This document shows, one piece after another, positions 7,944-16,653 of a stretch of DNA of 64,000 bases. The stretch comes from Erythrobacter tepidarius (lineage in GTDB: Bacteria; Pseudomonadota; Alphaproteobacteria; Sphingomonadales; Sphingomonadaceae). Where the stretch lies: the NCBI RefSeq assembly GCF_002155695.1, contig NZ_MUYJ01000006.1, positions 62,001 to 126,000 on the forward strand. The letters are read 5' to 3'. A program made the position numbers and the translations under genes. The notes under the pieces were generated by a model. It was not told where the DNA came from. It saw nothing but the letters and a program-made list of their open reading frames with translations, and did no database searches. Position 1 is the stretch's first letter. Each line of letters starts with the position of its first letter.

Positions 7944-10003
7944 AGCCAGAAGCCAAATCCATCCCCTCCGTCTCTGTCACCTACGCGCGCAACGGCAGCT
8001 CGACGAAGGCCAATGCCCTCGGCATGAGGCCGATGCAAGAGCGCGCCTATGAGAAACGGGGCGAGCAATATCTTCTCATCAAGTCGCCGCCGGCCTCGGG
8101 GAAGAGCCGCGCGCTCATGTTCATCGCCCTCGACAAGCTCCACAATCAGGGCTTGAAGCAGGCGATCATCGTGGTGCCGGAAAAGGCTATCGGCGCGAGC
8201 TTCAACGATGAAGCCTTGTCCAAGTTCGGCTTCTGGGCCGACTGGATCGTCGCGCCGAAGTGGAACCTCTGCAACGCGCCGGGCTCGGACAATGGCGGGA
8301 AGGTGAATTCCGTCGAGGCATTCCTGAAAAGCGACGACAAGGTGCTGGTCTGCACCCATGCCACCTTCCGCTTCGCCGTGGACAGGTTTGGGGTGGAAGC
8401 CTTCGATGACCGGCTGATCGCGGTTGACGAGTTCCATCACGTCTCGGCCAACCCCGACAACAAGCTCGGCCTGCATCTCGGCCAGTTCATCGCTCGCGAC
8501 CGCGTGCATATCGTGGCGATGACGGGCTCCTATTTCCGAGGCGACGCCGAAGCCGTGCTCGCCCCGCAGGACGAGTCGAAGTTCGACACCGTCACCTACA
8601 CCTACTATGAGCAGCTCAACGGCTACGAATATCTCAAGCAACTCGACATAGGTTATTTCTTCTACAACGGCCCGTATACGGACGACATCCTGAAGGTGCT
8701 CGACCCGGCCGAGAAAACCATCATCCACATCCCGAACGTCAATTCCCGCGAAAGCATGGGCGACAAGATCAAGGAGGTGGAACACATCCTTCACGAGCTG
8801 GGCGAATGGCAGGGCCGTGATCCCGCAACCGGCTTCCAACTGGTCAAGACCCCGGGGGGCCGCCTTCTTCGCATCGCCGACCTGGTTGACGACGATCCCG
8901 CCAAGCGCGACCGCGTGACCGCTGCGCTCAAGGACCCAGCGCAGAAGAACAACCGCGACCATGTGGACATCATCATCGCGCTCGGCATGGCGAAGGAGGG
9001 CTTCGACTGGATCTGGTGTGAGCACGCCCTGACGGTCGGCTATCGGTCGAGTCTCACCGAGATCGTGCAGATCATCGGCCGCGCCACCCGCGACGCGCCG
9101 GGCAAGGTGCGCGCTCGCTTCACCAACCTGATCGCCGAGCCGGATGCGTCGGAAGAAGCCGTCACCGAGGCCGTGAACGACACGCTGAAGGCCATCGCTG
9201 CCAGCCTTCTCATGGAGCAGGTGCTTGCGCCGCGCTTCGAGTTCAAGCCGAAGAACCCGCAGAGCGGCCCGACGCCAGGCTTTGATTACGGTGAAGGCGG
9301 GTACGATCCCAATAAGACCAATGTCGGCTTCAACGAGGAAACCGGCCAGTTCCAGATCGAGATCAAGGGCCTTGTCGAGCCGAAGAGCGTGGAGGCGCAA
9401 CGCATCTGCCAGCAGGACCTGAACGAGGTCATTGCCGCCTTCGTACAGGACAAGACCACGATCGAGCGCGGCCTGTTCGATTCCGAGCTGGTGCCGGAGG
9501 AACTGACCCAGCTCCGCATGGGCAAGATAATCAAGGACAAGTATCCCGAGCTGGACGAGGAGGATCAGGAGGCCGTGCGCCAGCACGCCGTCGCGGCCCT
9601 GAACCTCACGCAGAAAGCCAAGGAAGTCGCGCTTGGGGGAGCCGAGGGTGACGGTGAAAAGAGCCTCAATACCGCCTTCATTGAGGGCGTCCGCAAATAC
9701 GCAATGGATGTGCGCGAGCTGGACATCGACCTGATCGACCGCATCAATCCGTTCGGCGAAGCCTATGCCATTCTCGCCAAGACCATGAGCGAGGAGAGCC
9801 TGAAGCAGGTCGCCGCTGTGATCGGCGCCAAGCGCGTCAACCTCACCATCGAGGAGGCGCGGGAGCTTGCCAAGCGGGCCTTGAAGTTCAAGCAAGAGCG
9901 CGGTCGGCTGCCTTCGATCACCTCGGCCGACGCTTGGGAAAAGCGCATGGCCGAGGGCGTGGCGTTCCTTCAACGTATGAAGGCGGAGGCCGCCCGTGGC
10001 TAA
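7940..10003 (+). CDS. SF2 DEAD/DEAH-type helicase of the defence operon
   Basis: This 687-residue superfamily 2 helicase has Walker A SPPASGKSR at 49-57 and motif II DEFHH at 163-167. Motif III-like MTGSYFRGDA follows, and motif VI QIIGRATR lies at 377-384. The core most resembles helicase subunits of restriction enzymes (type III/ISP-like) rather than RNA helicases. The C-terminal 250 residues are acidic and helical and not recognised. It starts with ATGA overlapping the upstream gene and its end overlaps the GIY-YIG gene by 8 nt. The likely role is ATP-driven DNA translocation or unwinding that couples recognition to cleavage (inference). Confidence 0.85.
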   Translation: MKPEAKSIPSVSVTYARNGSSTKANALGMRPMQERAYEKRGEQYLLIKSPPASGKSRALMFIALDKLHNQGLKQAIIVVPEKAIGASFNDEALSKFGFWADWIVAPKWNLCNAPGSDNGGKVNSVEAFLKSDDKVLVCTHATFRFAVDRFGVEAFDDRLIAVDEFHHVSANPDNKLGLHLGQFIARDRVHIVAMTGSYFRGDAEAVLAPQDESKFDTVTYTYYEQLNGYEYLKQLDIGYFFYNGPYTDDILKVLDPAEKTIIHIPNVNSRESMGDKIKEVEHILHELGEWQGRDPATGFQLVKTPGGRLLRIADLVDDDPAKRDRVTAALKDPAQKNNRDHVDIIIALGMAKEGFDWIWCEHALTVGYRSSLTEIVQIIGRATRDAPGKVRARFTNLIAEPDASEEAVTEAVNDTLKAIAASLLMEQVLAPRFEFKPKNPQSGPTPGFDYGEGGYDPNKTNVGFNEETGQFQIEIKGLVEPKSVEAQRICQQDLNEVIAAFVQDKTTIERGLFDSELVPEELTQLRMGKIIKDKYPELDEEDQEAVRQHAVAALNLTQKAKEVALGGAEGDGEKSLNTAFIEGVRKYAMDVRELDIDLIDRINPFGEAYAILAKTMSEESLKQVAAVIGAKRVNLTIEEARELAKRALKFKQERGRLPSITSADAWEKRMAEGVAFLQRMKAEAARG

Positions 10004-11222
10004 GGGCTTCACCGACGAGGATGACGCGCTTCTCGCCGAGCTTGGCGTCCAGGCCGAGGCGAAGAAGGAGTCGAGCCGGACGCCTCGCGAGGAGCGGATC
10101 ATTGCCGGTTTCGAGGAGATACAGCGGTTCGTCGAACAACATGGCCGCGCTCCACAACACGGCGAGGACCGCGACATCTTCGAGCGCTTGTATGCCGTGC
10201 GCCTTGATCGCCTGCGCGAGTTGGCCGATTGCCGCGCCGTGATCGAACCCCTCGACCATCAAGGACTTCTAACCGGCGCGCAGCCCGCGCCGCTTGGTGT
10301 TCCTGAGGACATCGACGATGACGAGCTTCTGGCGCAGCTCGGCGTGGATGACACCACACCCGGCGGCATCACTGAGTTGCGGCATGTCCGGTCGGCTGCC
10401 GACAAGCGCGCAGCCGAGGAAATCGCCAACCGCCAGAGATGCGAGGATTTCGACGACTTCAAACCGCTGTTCGAGCAGGTGCAAAAGGAGCTTGGCGCCG
10501 GTCTTCGGCAGACCCGCCGCTTCGAGCGCAAGTCCGAGATCGCGCCAGGCCGCTTCTATATTTTGGGCGGTCAGAAAGCCTATGTCGCGACTATGGAACA
10601 GCCCACGGTCAACGAGCACGGCAATATCGACGCCCGGCTGCGTGTGATCTTCGACAACGGCACCGAGAGCAATCTGCTTATGCGGTCGCTCCAAAAGGCG
10701 CTGCAACAGGACCCGGCCGGACGGCGGATCGTCGAGCTCTCGGCCGGCCCATTGTTCTCTGATCAGAATGAAGAAGGGGATGAGGCCAGCGGCATCGTTT
10801 ATGTGCTGCGCAGCAAGTCCGACCACCCGGCCGTCGCGGCCCACCGTGACGTGCTGCACAAGATCGGCGTGACCGGCGGCGATATTGCGCGCCGCCTCGC
10901 CAATGCCAAGCTCGATCCGACCTTCCTCATGGCTGAGGTCGAGGTCGTTGCCACCTACGAGCTGTTCAACATCAACCGCACGCGGCTTGAGAACCTGATC
11001 CATCGGATCTTCGGTCCGGCCCGGCTCGACATCGAGATCAAAGACCGCTTCGGACAGCCCGTCATCCCACGCGAATGGTTCCTCGTGCCCATTTTCGTGA
11101 TCGACGAAGCAATCGAGAAGATCAGGGACGGGACGATCACCGGCTATGTGTATGACCCGAAATCAGCTCGGCTGGTTCAGCGCGAAAGTGGCCATACCAA
11201 TATTGGGGGAGACACCGGATGA
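9996..11222 (+). CDS. GIY-YIG (T5orf172/Mug113-like) nuclease
   Basis: This 408-residue protein starts with a GTG inside the helicase 3' end. A GIY-YIG-type domain occupies about 266-375: GIVYVLRS supplies the first strand, HKIGVTG the second, R299-R300 the conserved arginine position, and LENLIHRIFG carries the catalytic-type glutamate E332. The arrangement matches the T5orf172 subfamily. The N-terminal 260 residues are not a known domain. They contain a short internal repeat, DEDDALLAELGV (8-18 region) and DIDDDELLAQLGV (105-117), flanking a helical block. It is probably the DNA-cleaving subunit of this operon, because the methyltransferase shows no nuclease motif (inference). Confidence 0.8.
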   Translation: MAKGFTDEDDALLAELGVQAEAKKESSRTPREERIIAGFEEIQRFVEQHGRAPQHGEDRDIFERLYAVRLDRLRELADCRAVIEPLDHQGLLTGAQPAPLGVPEDIDDDELLAQLGVDDTTPGGITELRHVRSAADKRAAEEIANRQRCEDFDDFKPLFEQVQKELGAGLRQTRRFERKSEIAPGRFYILGGQKAYVATMEQPTVNEHGNIDARLRVIFDNGTESNLLMRSLQKALQQDPAGRRIVELSAGPLFSDQNEEGDEASGIVYVLRSKSDHPAVAAHRDVLHKIGVTGGDIARRLANAKLDPTFLMAEVEVVATYELFNINRTRLENLIHRIFGPARLDIEIKDRFGQPVIPREWFLVPIFVIDEAIEKIRDGTITGYVYDPKSARLVQRESGHTNIGGDTG

Positions 11223-13825
11223 CGACTGAGGCAGAGGCGCTTGCCAACATTCTTGCGTGGTCTGCCGATAGTCCGAACTGGCAGAAAGACGCGCTGCGGC
11301 GGCTTGCGACTCAGGCGACGTTGGAGCCGGCTGAGATCGACGAACTTGTCTCCATTTGCAAGGGAGAAAGCCAAGCGGCACCGCTGAATGCCGAGCATTT
11401 GCGCGATCCCAGCCGCGAGCAGGGCGAAGTCTACCTAAGGCAGGTGCATGGCGTCCGACATGTCAACGCCTTGGCCGCTGACCAGCGGCTGACGCTCCAG
11501 CGCCTCGGACTGACGATCATCTATGGCGATAACGGATCGGGCAAATCCGGCTATGCGCGCATCCTGAAGAAGGCATGTCGTGCCCGTATGCCGAGCCGTG
11601 TTGAGGAGATCATACCCGACATCTATGACCCAGCACCGGGCACACCCTGCGCTACGATAGAATACGCGATCAGCGGTCAGAATCGCACTTGCGCGTGGCA
11701 GCTCGGTCAGGCGGCCGATGCCGCGCTGTCGGCCGTTAGCGTTTTCGATTCGCGTACAGCCAATATCCACGTCGATGAAACCAATGACGTGGCCTACACG
11801 CCGTTCCCGCTCAAATTGCTTGGAGCGTTGGCCCAGATCTGCAAGTCGGTCAAAGATAAGCTGGCCGCCGAAATCACGCAGATTAAGGCACAGACGCCAC
11901 AAAGCATCAAATCCCCGACGTGCAGCTCGACGACGGCCGTAGGCAGGCTTATGGCCCGACTTGCCGCTAACACCGACCCTACCACCGTCGAGAGACTGGC
12001 TGCGCTCACCCAAGCAGAGCAAGACCGGTTGGCCCAGCTCACGGCGGACCTTTCCGGCGATCCGGCCCGCGCGGCGCGTCAACTCGCCGCGCTAAAGTCC
12101 AAGGTCGAGGGACATATTGCGCGCCTCGATGTGCTGTTTGCTTCGATCGGCGACGATACGGCCTCCAATCTGCGTCGGCTCGCGGACGTCAGCGATACGG
12201 CGCGACGGGCGGCAGAGGCCGCGTCCGGCGCGCTCTTCCACGACGAACCATTGCCGCAGATCGGGTCAGATGTTTGGCAGGCTCTATGGGCGAGCGCGCG
12301 AGCATTTTCCGATCAAGAAGCGTATCCCGATCGACGCTTCCCTGTAATCGATCCTGGCAGCGTATGTGTTCTTTGCCAGCAGGAATTGACCCCTGTTGCC
12401 GCCAGTCGGCTCAACCGCTTTGAGGCATTCGTGCGCGACGATAGTCAGCAGCGCGCCGAGGCCGCGCGCGCGGCATACGATGAGGCGCTTGCGACATTCG
12501 AGGGTGCCGCGTTTTCGCTGACCGAGCTTGCAAACATCGTGGCGACCATCCGCGATGAGCTGCGGCAGGACACCCTGGCATTGGAAGTCAGGAATGTCGT
12601 CTTGCGCGCGCTGTGGCGTCATCGCCAGATCAGACGACGCCACGCGAGTCCTGCCGCCACGCTCGACGCGCCTATTGTCTCCTATCCGCGCCAAGCACTG
12701 ACCGATCAGATCGCGGATATTGTAACGCGGTCGCACGCCTTGGGCGCCGAAGCCGACTCTCCGGCGCGTGGGGCGTTGCTTGCTGAAAAGGCCGAACTTG
12801 CCGATCGACAATGGCTTAGCGGTATCAAGGCGGATGTTCTTGCAGAGATCGACCGCCTGAAACAGATTGCGCGTCTTGAGACGGCCCAGCGGGACACCGC
12901 CACCAATCGCATCACGACCAAGAGCACCGAGATTGCGCAGGCATTGGTGACGGACGCGCTCCGCGCGCAGTTCGCGCGTGAGGTCGCGAGCTTCGAGATC
13001 GCTGGCCTGGCGGTAGAGCTGCGCCAGCAAAGCAGTGCGCAAGGCGCCCCTCGTTTCAAGGTCGCGCTGACCCGCAAGCCGAGTGCCGCTGTGGGCCAAG
13101 TCTTGAGCGAAGGTGAGCATCGTTGTGTGGCGCTCGCTGCATTCATGGCGGAACTTGCCACCACCGAGAATAAGTCCGGCATTGTTTTTGACGATCCAGT
13201 ATCGTCACTTGACCACATGCACCGAGAGGCCGTCGCGAAACGCTTGGTCGCCGAAGCGGCACGCCGACAGGTTATCGTTTTTACGCATGACCTTGCCTTC
13301 TTGTTCGAGTTGAACCGTGCGGCGGATAACGCCGATCCAAAACCGCAAGTCGCAATCAGCTCTGTTAGTCGGGGCGCAGACAAGGCCGGCTTTTGCCGTA
13401 GCGAGCCGCCATTCAAAGCGCGGCGTGTCAGCGACATTACGGCGAGCCTAACTAATCAGCTCGCAAACGAACGCTACCACTTCGACCAGGGCAATGAGGA
13501 CGAATGGCGCAAGGCCGTCAAATCCATCGCCGGAACGCTGCGCGACACCTGGGAGATCGCGGTTGAGGAAGTTGTCGGTCACGTCATCCGGCGTCTGTCT
13601 AACGAAGTGAAAACGCCTGGCTTGGTCAAATTGACCGCAATCACTGTTGCTGATTGCGAGGCCATGCGGGACGGATTTGGCCGCTGCTCTGAATTGATGC
13701 ACAGCGCCGCCGCGGCACTGAATCGCCCGCTTCCGAGGCCAGATGTGCTCTCAGCCGAGATAAGCGCTTTGGCTGCTTGGGCGGATAGCCTCCGGCAGCG
13801 CCAGGGAGTTGCAAGGCTGCCCTGA
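11219..13825 (+). CDS. RloC/PrrC-like AAA_13 ABC ATPase, candidate anticodon nuclease
   Basis: This 868-residue SMC/ABC-type ATPase has Walker A GDNGSGKS at 103-110, ABC signature LSEGEHR at 629-635, Walker B VFDDPVSSLD near 655-664 and a switch-type VFTHD. Between the two ATPase halves lie coiled-coil-like segments with CVLC at 383-386, resembling the Rad50/RloC zinc hook. The C-terminus contains R775-x3-E779 and H828. PrrC and RloC anticodon nucleases use an Arg-x3-Glu plus distal His triad, and PrrC guards a restriction system. The Glu-His spacing here (49) exceeds that in PrrC (32), so nuclease activity is a hypothesis. It overlaps the upstream gene by 4 nt and ends the operon. Confidence 0.75.
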   Translation: MTTEAEALANILAWSADSPNWQKDALRRLATQATLEPAEIDELVSICKGESQAAPLNAEHLRDPSREQGEVYLRQVHGVRHVNALAADQRLTLQRLGLTIIYGDNGSGKSGYARILKKACRARMPSRVEEIIPDIYDPAPGTPCATIEYAISGQNRTCAWQLGQAADAALSAVSVFDSRTANIHVDETNDVAYTPFPLKLLGALAQICKSVKDKLAAEITQIKAQTPQSIKSPTCSSTTAVGRLMARLAANTDPTTVERLAALTQAEQDRLAQLTADLSGDPARAARQLAALKSKVEGHIARLDVLFASIGDDTASNLRRLADVSDTARRAAEAASGALFHDEPLPQIGSDVWQALWASARAFSDQEAYPDRRFPVIDPGSVCVLCQQELTPVAASRLNRFEAFVRDDSQQRAEAARAAYDEALATFEGAAFSLTELANIVATIRDELRQDTLALEVRNVVLRALWRHRQIRRRHASPAATLDAPIVSYPRQALTDQIADIVTRSHALGAEADSPARGALLAEKAELADRQWLSGIKADVLAEIDRLKQIARLETAQRDTATNRITTKSTEIAQALVTDALRAQFAREVASFEIAGLAVELRQQSSAQGAPRFKVALTRKPSAAVGQVLSEGEHRCVALAAFMAELATTENKSGIVFDDPVSSLDHMHREAVAKRLVAEAARRQVIVFTHDLAFLFELNRAADNADPKPQVAISSVSRGADKAGFCRSEPPFKARRVSDITASLTNQLANERYHFDQGNEDEWRKAVKSIAGTLRDTWEIAVEEVVGHVIRRLSNEVKTPGLVKLTAITVADCEAMRDGFGRCSELMHSAAAALNRPLPRPDVLSAEISALAAWADSLRQRQGVARLP

Positions 13826-13900
13826 CTGCGGTCTTCCTGCAATGCCGCTTAGCCGATGATGCCGCTAACGGCGGCTGCCCTTCCTGAGAGGGGTTACAGT

Positions 13901-13977
13901 TGGCGCACCCAACAGGATTCGAACCTGTGACCTCCACCTTCGGAGGGTGGCGCTCTATCCAGCTGAGCTATGGGTGC
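13901..13977 (-). tRNA. tRNA-Arg (anticodon CCG)
   Basis: Read on the minus strand this is a complete 77-nt cloverleaf. The acceptor stem is GCACCCA/TGGGTGC, the D arm AGCTCAGCTGGATAGAGC, the anticodon stem CCACC/GGTGG with loop CTCCGAA (anticodon CCG), the T arm contains GGTTCGAATCC, and a CCA end is encoded. It sits exactly between the defence island and the core genome, which fits a tRNA used as an integration site. Confidence 0.95.
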
Positions 13978-14105
13978 ATGCCGTGTTGCTTACGTGGTGC
14001 TTACGCGGGTTTCTTGCGAGTGAGAAGTCTCTGAGCACCGATCTCGCAAGTCCTTATTTTTCAAGCTCCTTTCGATCTCCTTTCCTGTGCGAACCGGCTT
14101 GACAC

Positions 14106-14149
<44 letters not shown>

Positions 14150-14305
14150 CTGGTGCCTCGCGGCGCGCGAAAGCATTGCGTGCGGCGGCGCGCTTAGCAA
14201 GACCGGCGGCGCTGCGCCACACAATTTGTCGTTCCGGGGGCGGCCTTGCAGGCTGCAGGCGGGCGATTAACCAATCGGCAAGGAGGCGCTCCTAGCCTCT
14301 TGCCC

Positions 14306-14686
14306 ATGGCCAGTCTTCCGCCTGAACCGATTCTCCCTCTGGCCGATCCCCGGCGCGACGGCGCACCGGCGCCGGCCGCGCTGGTCGCGCAGTGGGACGC
14401 GCTCCACGCGTGTGCGGCAACACTTGGCAAGCTGGCGCAGATCGGCCCGGAAGCTGCTCCGCCCGCCTTTGGCCGGCTGGTGCAAAGCGCGCGGCCGTGG
14501 CAGCTGACGCTCGCCGCTCAGGGTCTGGAGGATATCACCGCGATGCTTGCCGCCGGCTTGGCCGCACTCGACACGCTTACCGCGCGCGGGCAGGCAACCG
14601 CCGCTCCGGCGCTCGCGCTGTGGCGCGAGTTCCACGCGGCCCGCGCCGGTGTGCTCGCCGCGCTGGACGTTCCAGCCGCCGCCTGA
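14306..14686 (+). CDS. Hypothetical protein (126 aa)
   Basis: This is an Ala/Leu-rich helical protein with no signal peptide, membrane segment or motif that I recognise. It is the first coding frame after the tRNA region and lies 61 nt upstream of mmcB in the same orientation. The ATG at 14306 was chosen over an upstream in-frame ATG at 14246 because the upstream codons read through the intergenic sequence near the tRNA fragment. Composition matches the core genome, unlike the island. It could be a real lineage-specific gene; confidence is limited because high GC creates long chance frames. Confidence 0.5.
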   Translation: MASLPPEPILPLADPRRDGAPAPAALVAQWDALHACAATLGKLAQIGPEAAPPAFGRLVQSARPWQLTLAAQGLEDITAMLAAGLAALDTLTARGQATAAPALALWREFHAARAGVLAALDVPAAA

Positions 14687-14720
14687 ACCCGTCCGCCGGC
14701 ACCTCCGCCCGCTTGACTGT

Positions 14721-14735
14721 GTTCGCATTCTGTTC
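14721..14735 (+). promoter_or_regulatory. LexA (SOS) box upstream of mmcB
   Basis: GTTC-N7-GTTC (GTTC at 14721-14724 and at 14732-14735) matches the alphaproteobacterial LexA operator. It lies 13 nt upstream of the mmcB start codon, a natural position for repression of a damage-inducible gene. Confidence 0.85.
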
Positions 14736-14747
14736 GAATTTCCTGTG

Positions 14748-15251
14748 ATGTCGGAACCTGCCGCCGCCATCCATGATTCGCCCGGGCAGGCGAGCCTGCT
14801 GGCCGCCGATCTCGCGCGCGGGATCGCGCGGCTGTTTGCGCGCAACGACATTTGGTGCCTGTCGGAAGTGCCGCTGCGCAACGGGCGCCGTGCCGATTTG
14901 ATGGGGATCGACGCACGCGGACAGGTGGTGATCGTCGAGATCAAGGTTAGCCGGGCCGATCTGCTGGGCGATGCCAAGTGGCCCGACTACCTCGATTTCT
15001 GCGATCGGTTCTTCTGGGGCGTGCCGCCAGGGCTTGATCGTGCGCTGCTGGACAGCGCGGCCTACCGGCCCGAGACCTGCGGGGTGATTGTGGCGGATGG
15101 CTATGATGCCGAGATCCTGCGCCCCGCCGCGCTCGAACCGCTGGCGGCGGCGCGGCGCAAGACCCAGGTCGAACAGCTCGCGCGGATCGCGATGCGCCGG
15201 CACACGGCGCTGCGCGATCCGCTGTGCGCGGCGCTCGATACGCTCGCCTGA
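14748..15251 (+). CDS. mmcB: MmcB family DNA repair protein
   Basis: This 167-residue protein belongs to the MmcB family (formerly DUF1052), which in Caulobacter is an SOS-induced protein needed for mitomycin C tolerance. The core has an endonuclease-like strand pattern: SEVPLRNGRRADLMGID, then VVIVEIKVSRADLLGD, which resembles a PD-(D/E)xK site (D in RADLMG, E-x-K in VEIKVS), then WPDYLDFCDRFFWGVP. It is probably a DNA-repair nuclease or nuclease-fold protein. The ATG at 14748 directly follows the GTTC-N7-GTTC LexA box, which supports both the start and SOS control. Confidence 0.9.
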   Translation: MSEPAAAIHDSPGQASLLAADLARGIARLFARNDIWCLSEVPLRNGRRADLMGIDARGQVVIVEIKVSRADLLGDAKWPDYLDFCDRFFWGVPPGLDRALLDSAAYRPETCGVIVADGYDAEILRPAALEPLAAARRKTQVEQLARIAMRRHTALRDPLCAALDTLA

Positions 15252-15321
15252 ACGGGGGGCGTGACGCCGGTCGGCGATTGAGGCTGTCGCACAGGTGCGA
15301 TTTGCGCCATATCCGCCCGCA

Positions 15322-16098
15322 ATGCTGCCTGCCGACCTGCCCGTTCCGCTTGCGCTCCTGATCGTCAGCCTGACCGTGACGGCGATTGTGGCGCTGCGCT
15401 ACCTGCTGTCCTCCGGCCTGTTCGCGCTGGCCACGGCGCGGATGCGGCCGGGGCTGTACGCCGGTCGGGGCCGGCAGATCGGGCGCGAGATCCGCTGGTC
15501 GCTGATCTCGGCGGCGATCTACGGCACCCCGGCCGGGATCGTGCTATGGGGCTGGAACCACCACGGCTGGACCAGGATCACTGCGGATTGGGCCGCGCTG
15601 CCGCTGTGGTATCACCCCTTGAGCGTGCTGATCTACCTGGCCGTGCAGGACACCTGTTTCTACTGGAGCCACCGATGGATGCACCGGCCCAAATGGTTCC
15701 GGATCGCCCATGCCGTCCACCACGACAGCCGCCCGCCGACGGCGTGGACCGCGATGAGCTTCCATCCGATCGAGGCCCTTACCGGCGCCATGGTGGTGCC
15801 GGCGCTGGTGTTTCTGGTGCCGATCCACCTGTCGATGCTGGGGCTGGTGCTGACAATCGCCACGGTGATGGGGGTGACCAATCACATGGGGTGGGAGATG
15901 TTCCCCCGCTGGCTTGTTCACTCGGCGTTGGGGAAGTGGCTGATAACCGCCAGCCACCACGAGCGTCATCACGAGGAATACAAATGCAACTTCGGGCTTT
16001 ATTTCCGCGTGTGGGATCGCTTGTGCGGCACCGACAAGGGGCTGTCGCGGCGGATCGTCGCCGAGGCGGGACACGCGCGCAACACGGAGCCTTCGTGA
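15322..16098 (+). CDS. Sterol desaturase / fatty acid hydroxylase family membrane protein
   Basis: This 258-residue integral membrane di-iron oxygenase has an N-terminal membrane segment (about residues 8-28) and further hydrophobic stretches. The histidine clusters of the superfamily are present: HRWMH, HAVHHDS, and near the C-terminus HHERHHEEY. These chelate two irons for hydroxylation or desaturation of a lipid chain. In sphingomonads, relatives include carotenoid and sphingolipid hydroxylases, but the substrate cannot be read from sequence. Its stop overlaps the following GTG start by 4 nt, so the two genes are co-translated. Confidence 0.85.
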   Translation: MLPADLPVPLALLIVSLTVTAIVALRYLLSSGLFALATARMRPGLYAGRGRQIGREIRWSLISAAIYGTPAGIVLWGWNHHGWTRITADWAALPLWYHPLSVLIYLAVQDTCFYWSHRWMHRPKWFRIAHAVHHDSRPPTAWTAMSFHPIEALTGAMVVPALVFLVPIHLSMLGLVLTIATVMGVTNHMGWEMFPRWLVHSALGKWLITASHHERHHEEYKCNFGLYFRVWDRLCGTDKGLSRRIVAEAGHARNTEPS

Positions 16099-16529
16099 GG
16101 CGCGTGGCGCTGGCTCTTGCGGCGATCGCCGCGCTGGCGGCAGCGCCGGGGCAAGCGGGCGAGGTGGTGATCACCATCACCGATCTGCGCTCGGCCAAGG
16201 GGGTGGTGCGCGCCTGCATGACCACCCGCGCCGACATCTTCCCCAAGTGCGTCAAGGATCCGGCCGCGCATCGCGCCGTGGTTCCGGCGGCCGAAAGGGT
16301 GGTGATCCGTTTCACCGGGGTCAAGCCGGGCGACTATGCTGTCGCGCTGCTGCATGACGAGAACGACAACGGCAAGGCCGATCGGGCGATGGGGATGATG
16401 CCCAAGGAGGGCTACGGCTTCTCGCGCGATGCGCCGGTCAAGATGGCGCCGCCCAGGTTTAAGGACGCGGTTTTCCGTCAGGGCGAAGGCGCCACGCGCC
16501 TCACCATCAAGATGCGCTATTTCCTGTAA
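16095..16529 (+). CDS. DUF2141 family secreted protein
   Basis: This 144-residue protein has a clear signal peptide (residues 1-21, ending AGQAG-E). The mature part has the DUF2141 pattern: ITDLRSAKGVVRACM, GVKPGDYAVALLHDENDNGKAD (an acidic N/D-rich loop) and a final segment with PRFKDAVF. The function of DUF2141 proteins is unknown; they are probably periplasmic beta-sandwich proteins. It starts with GTG overlapping the desaturase stop (GTGA), which suggests a shared role in membrane or carotenoid metabolism (inference). Confidence 0.8.
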   Translation: MRRVALALAAIAALAAAPGQAGEVVITITDLRSAKGVVRACMTTRADIFPKCVKDPAAHRAVVPAAERVVIRFTGVKPGDYAVALLHDENDNGKADRAMGMMPKEGYGFSRDAPVKMAPPRFKDAVFRQGEGATRLTIKMRYFL

Positions 16530-16653
16530 AGGCGAGGGCGCGGCGGGGCTGGCGTCCGGTTCCGGCCGAAGGCGGCCGGCTTAACGTGATGTTTACCACA
16601 CCGCGCCACAACGGCTGCCGTATCTCTTCACCAAGGGGCGGAAATAAACAGCC

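Noticed and set aside
7895..10177. A 760-codon minus-strand frame opposite the helicase
   Set aside because: It has no family match and is a mirror frame of a real gene with intact helicase motifs.
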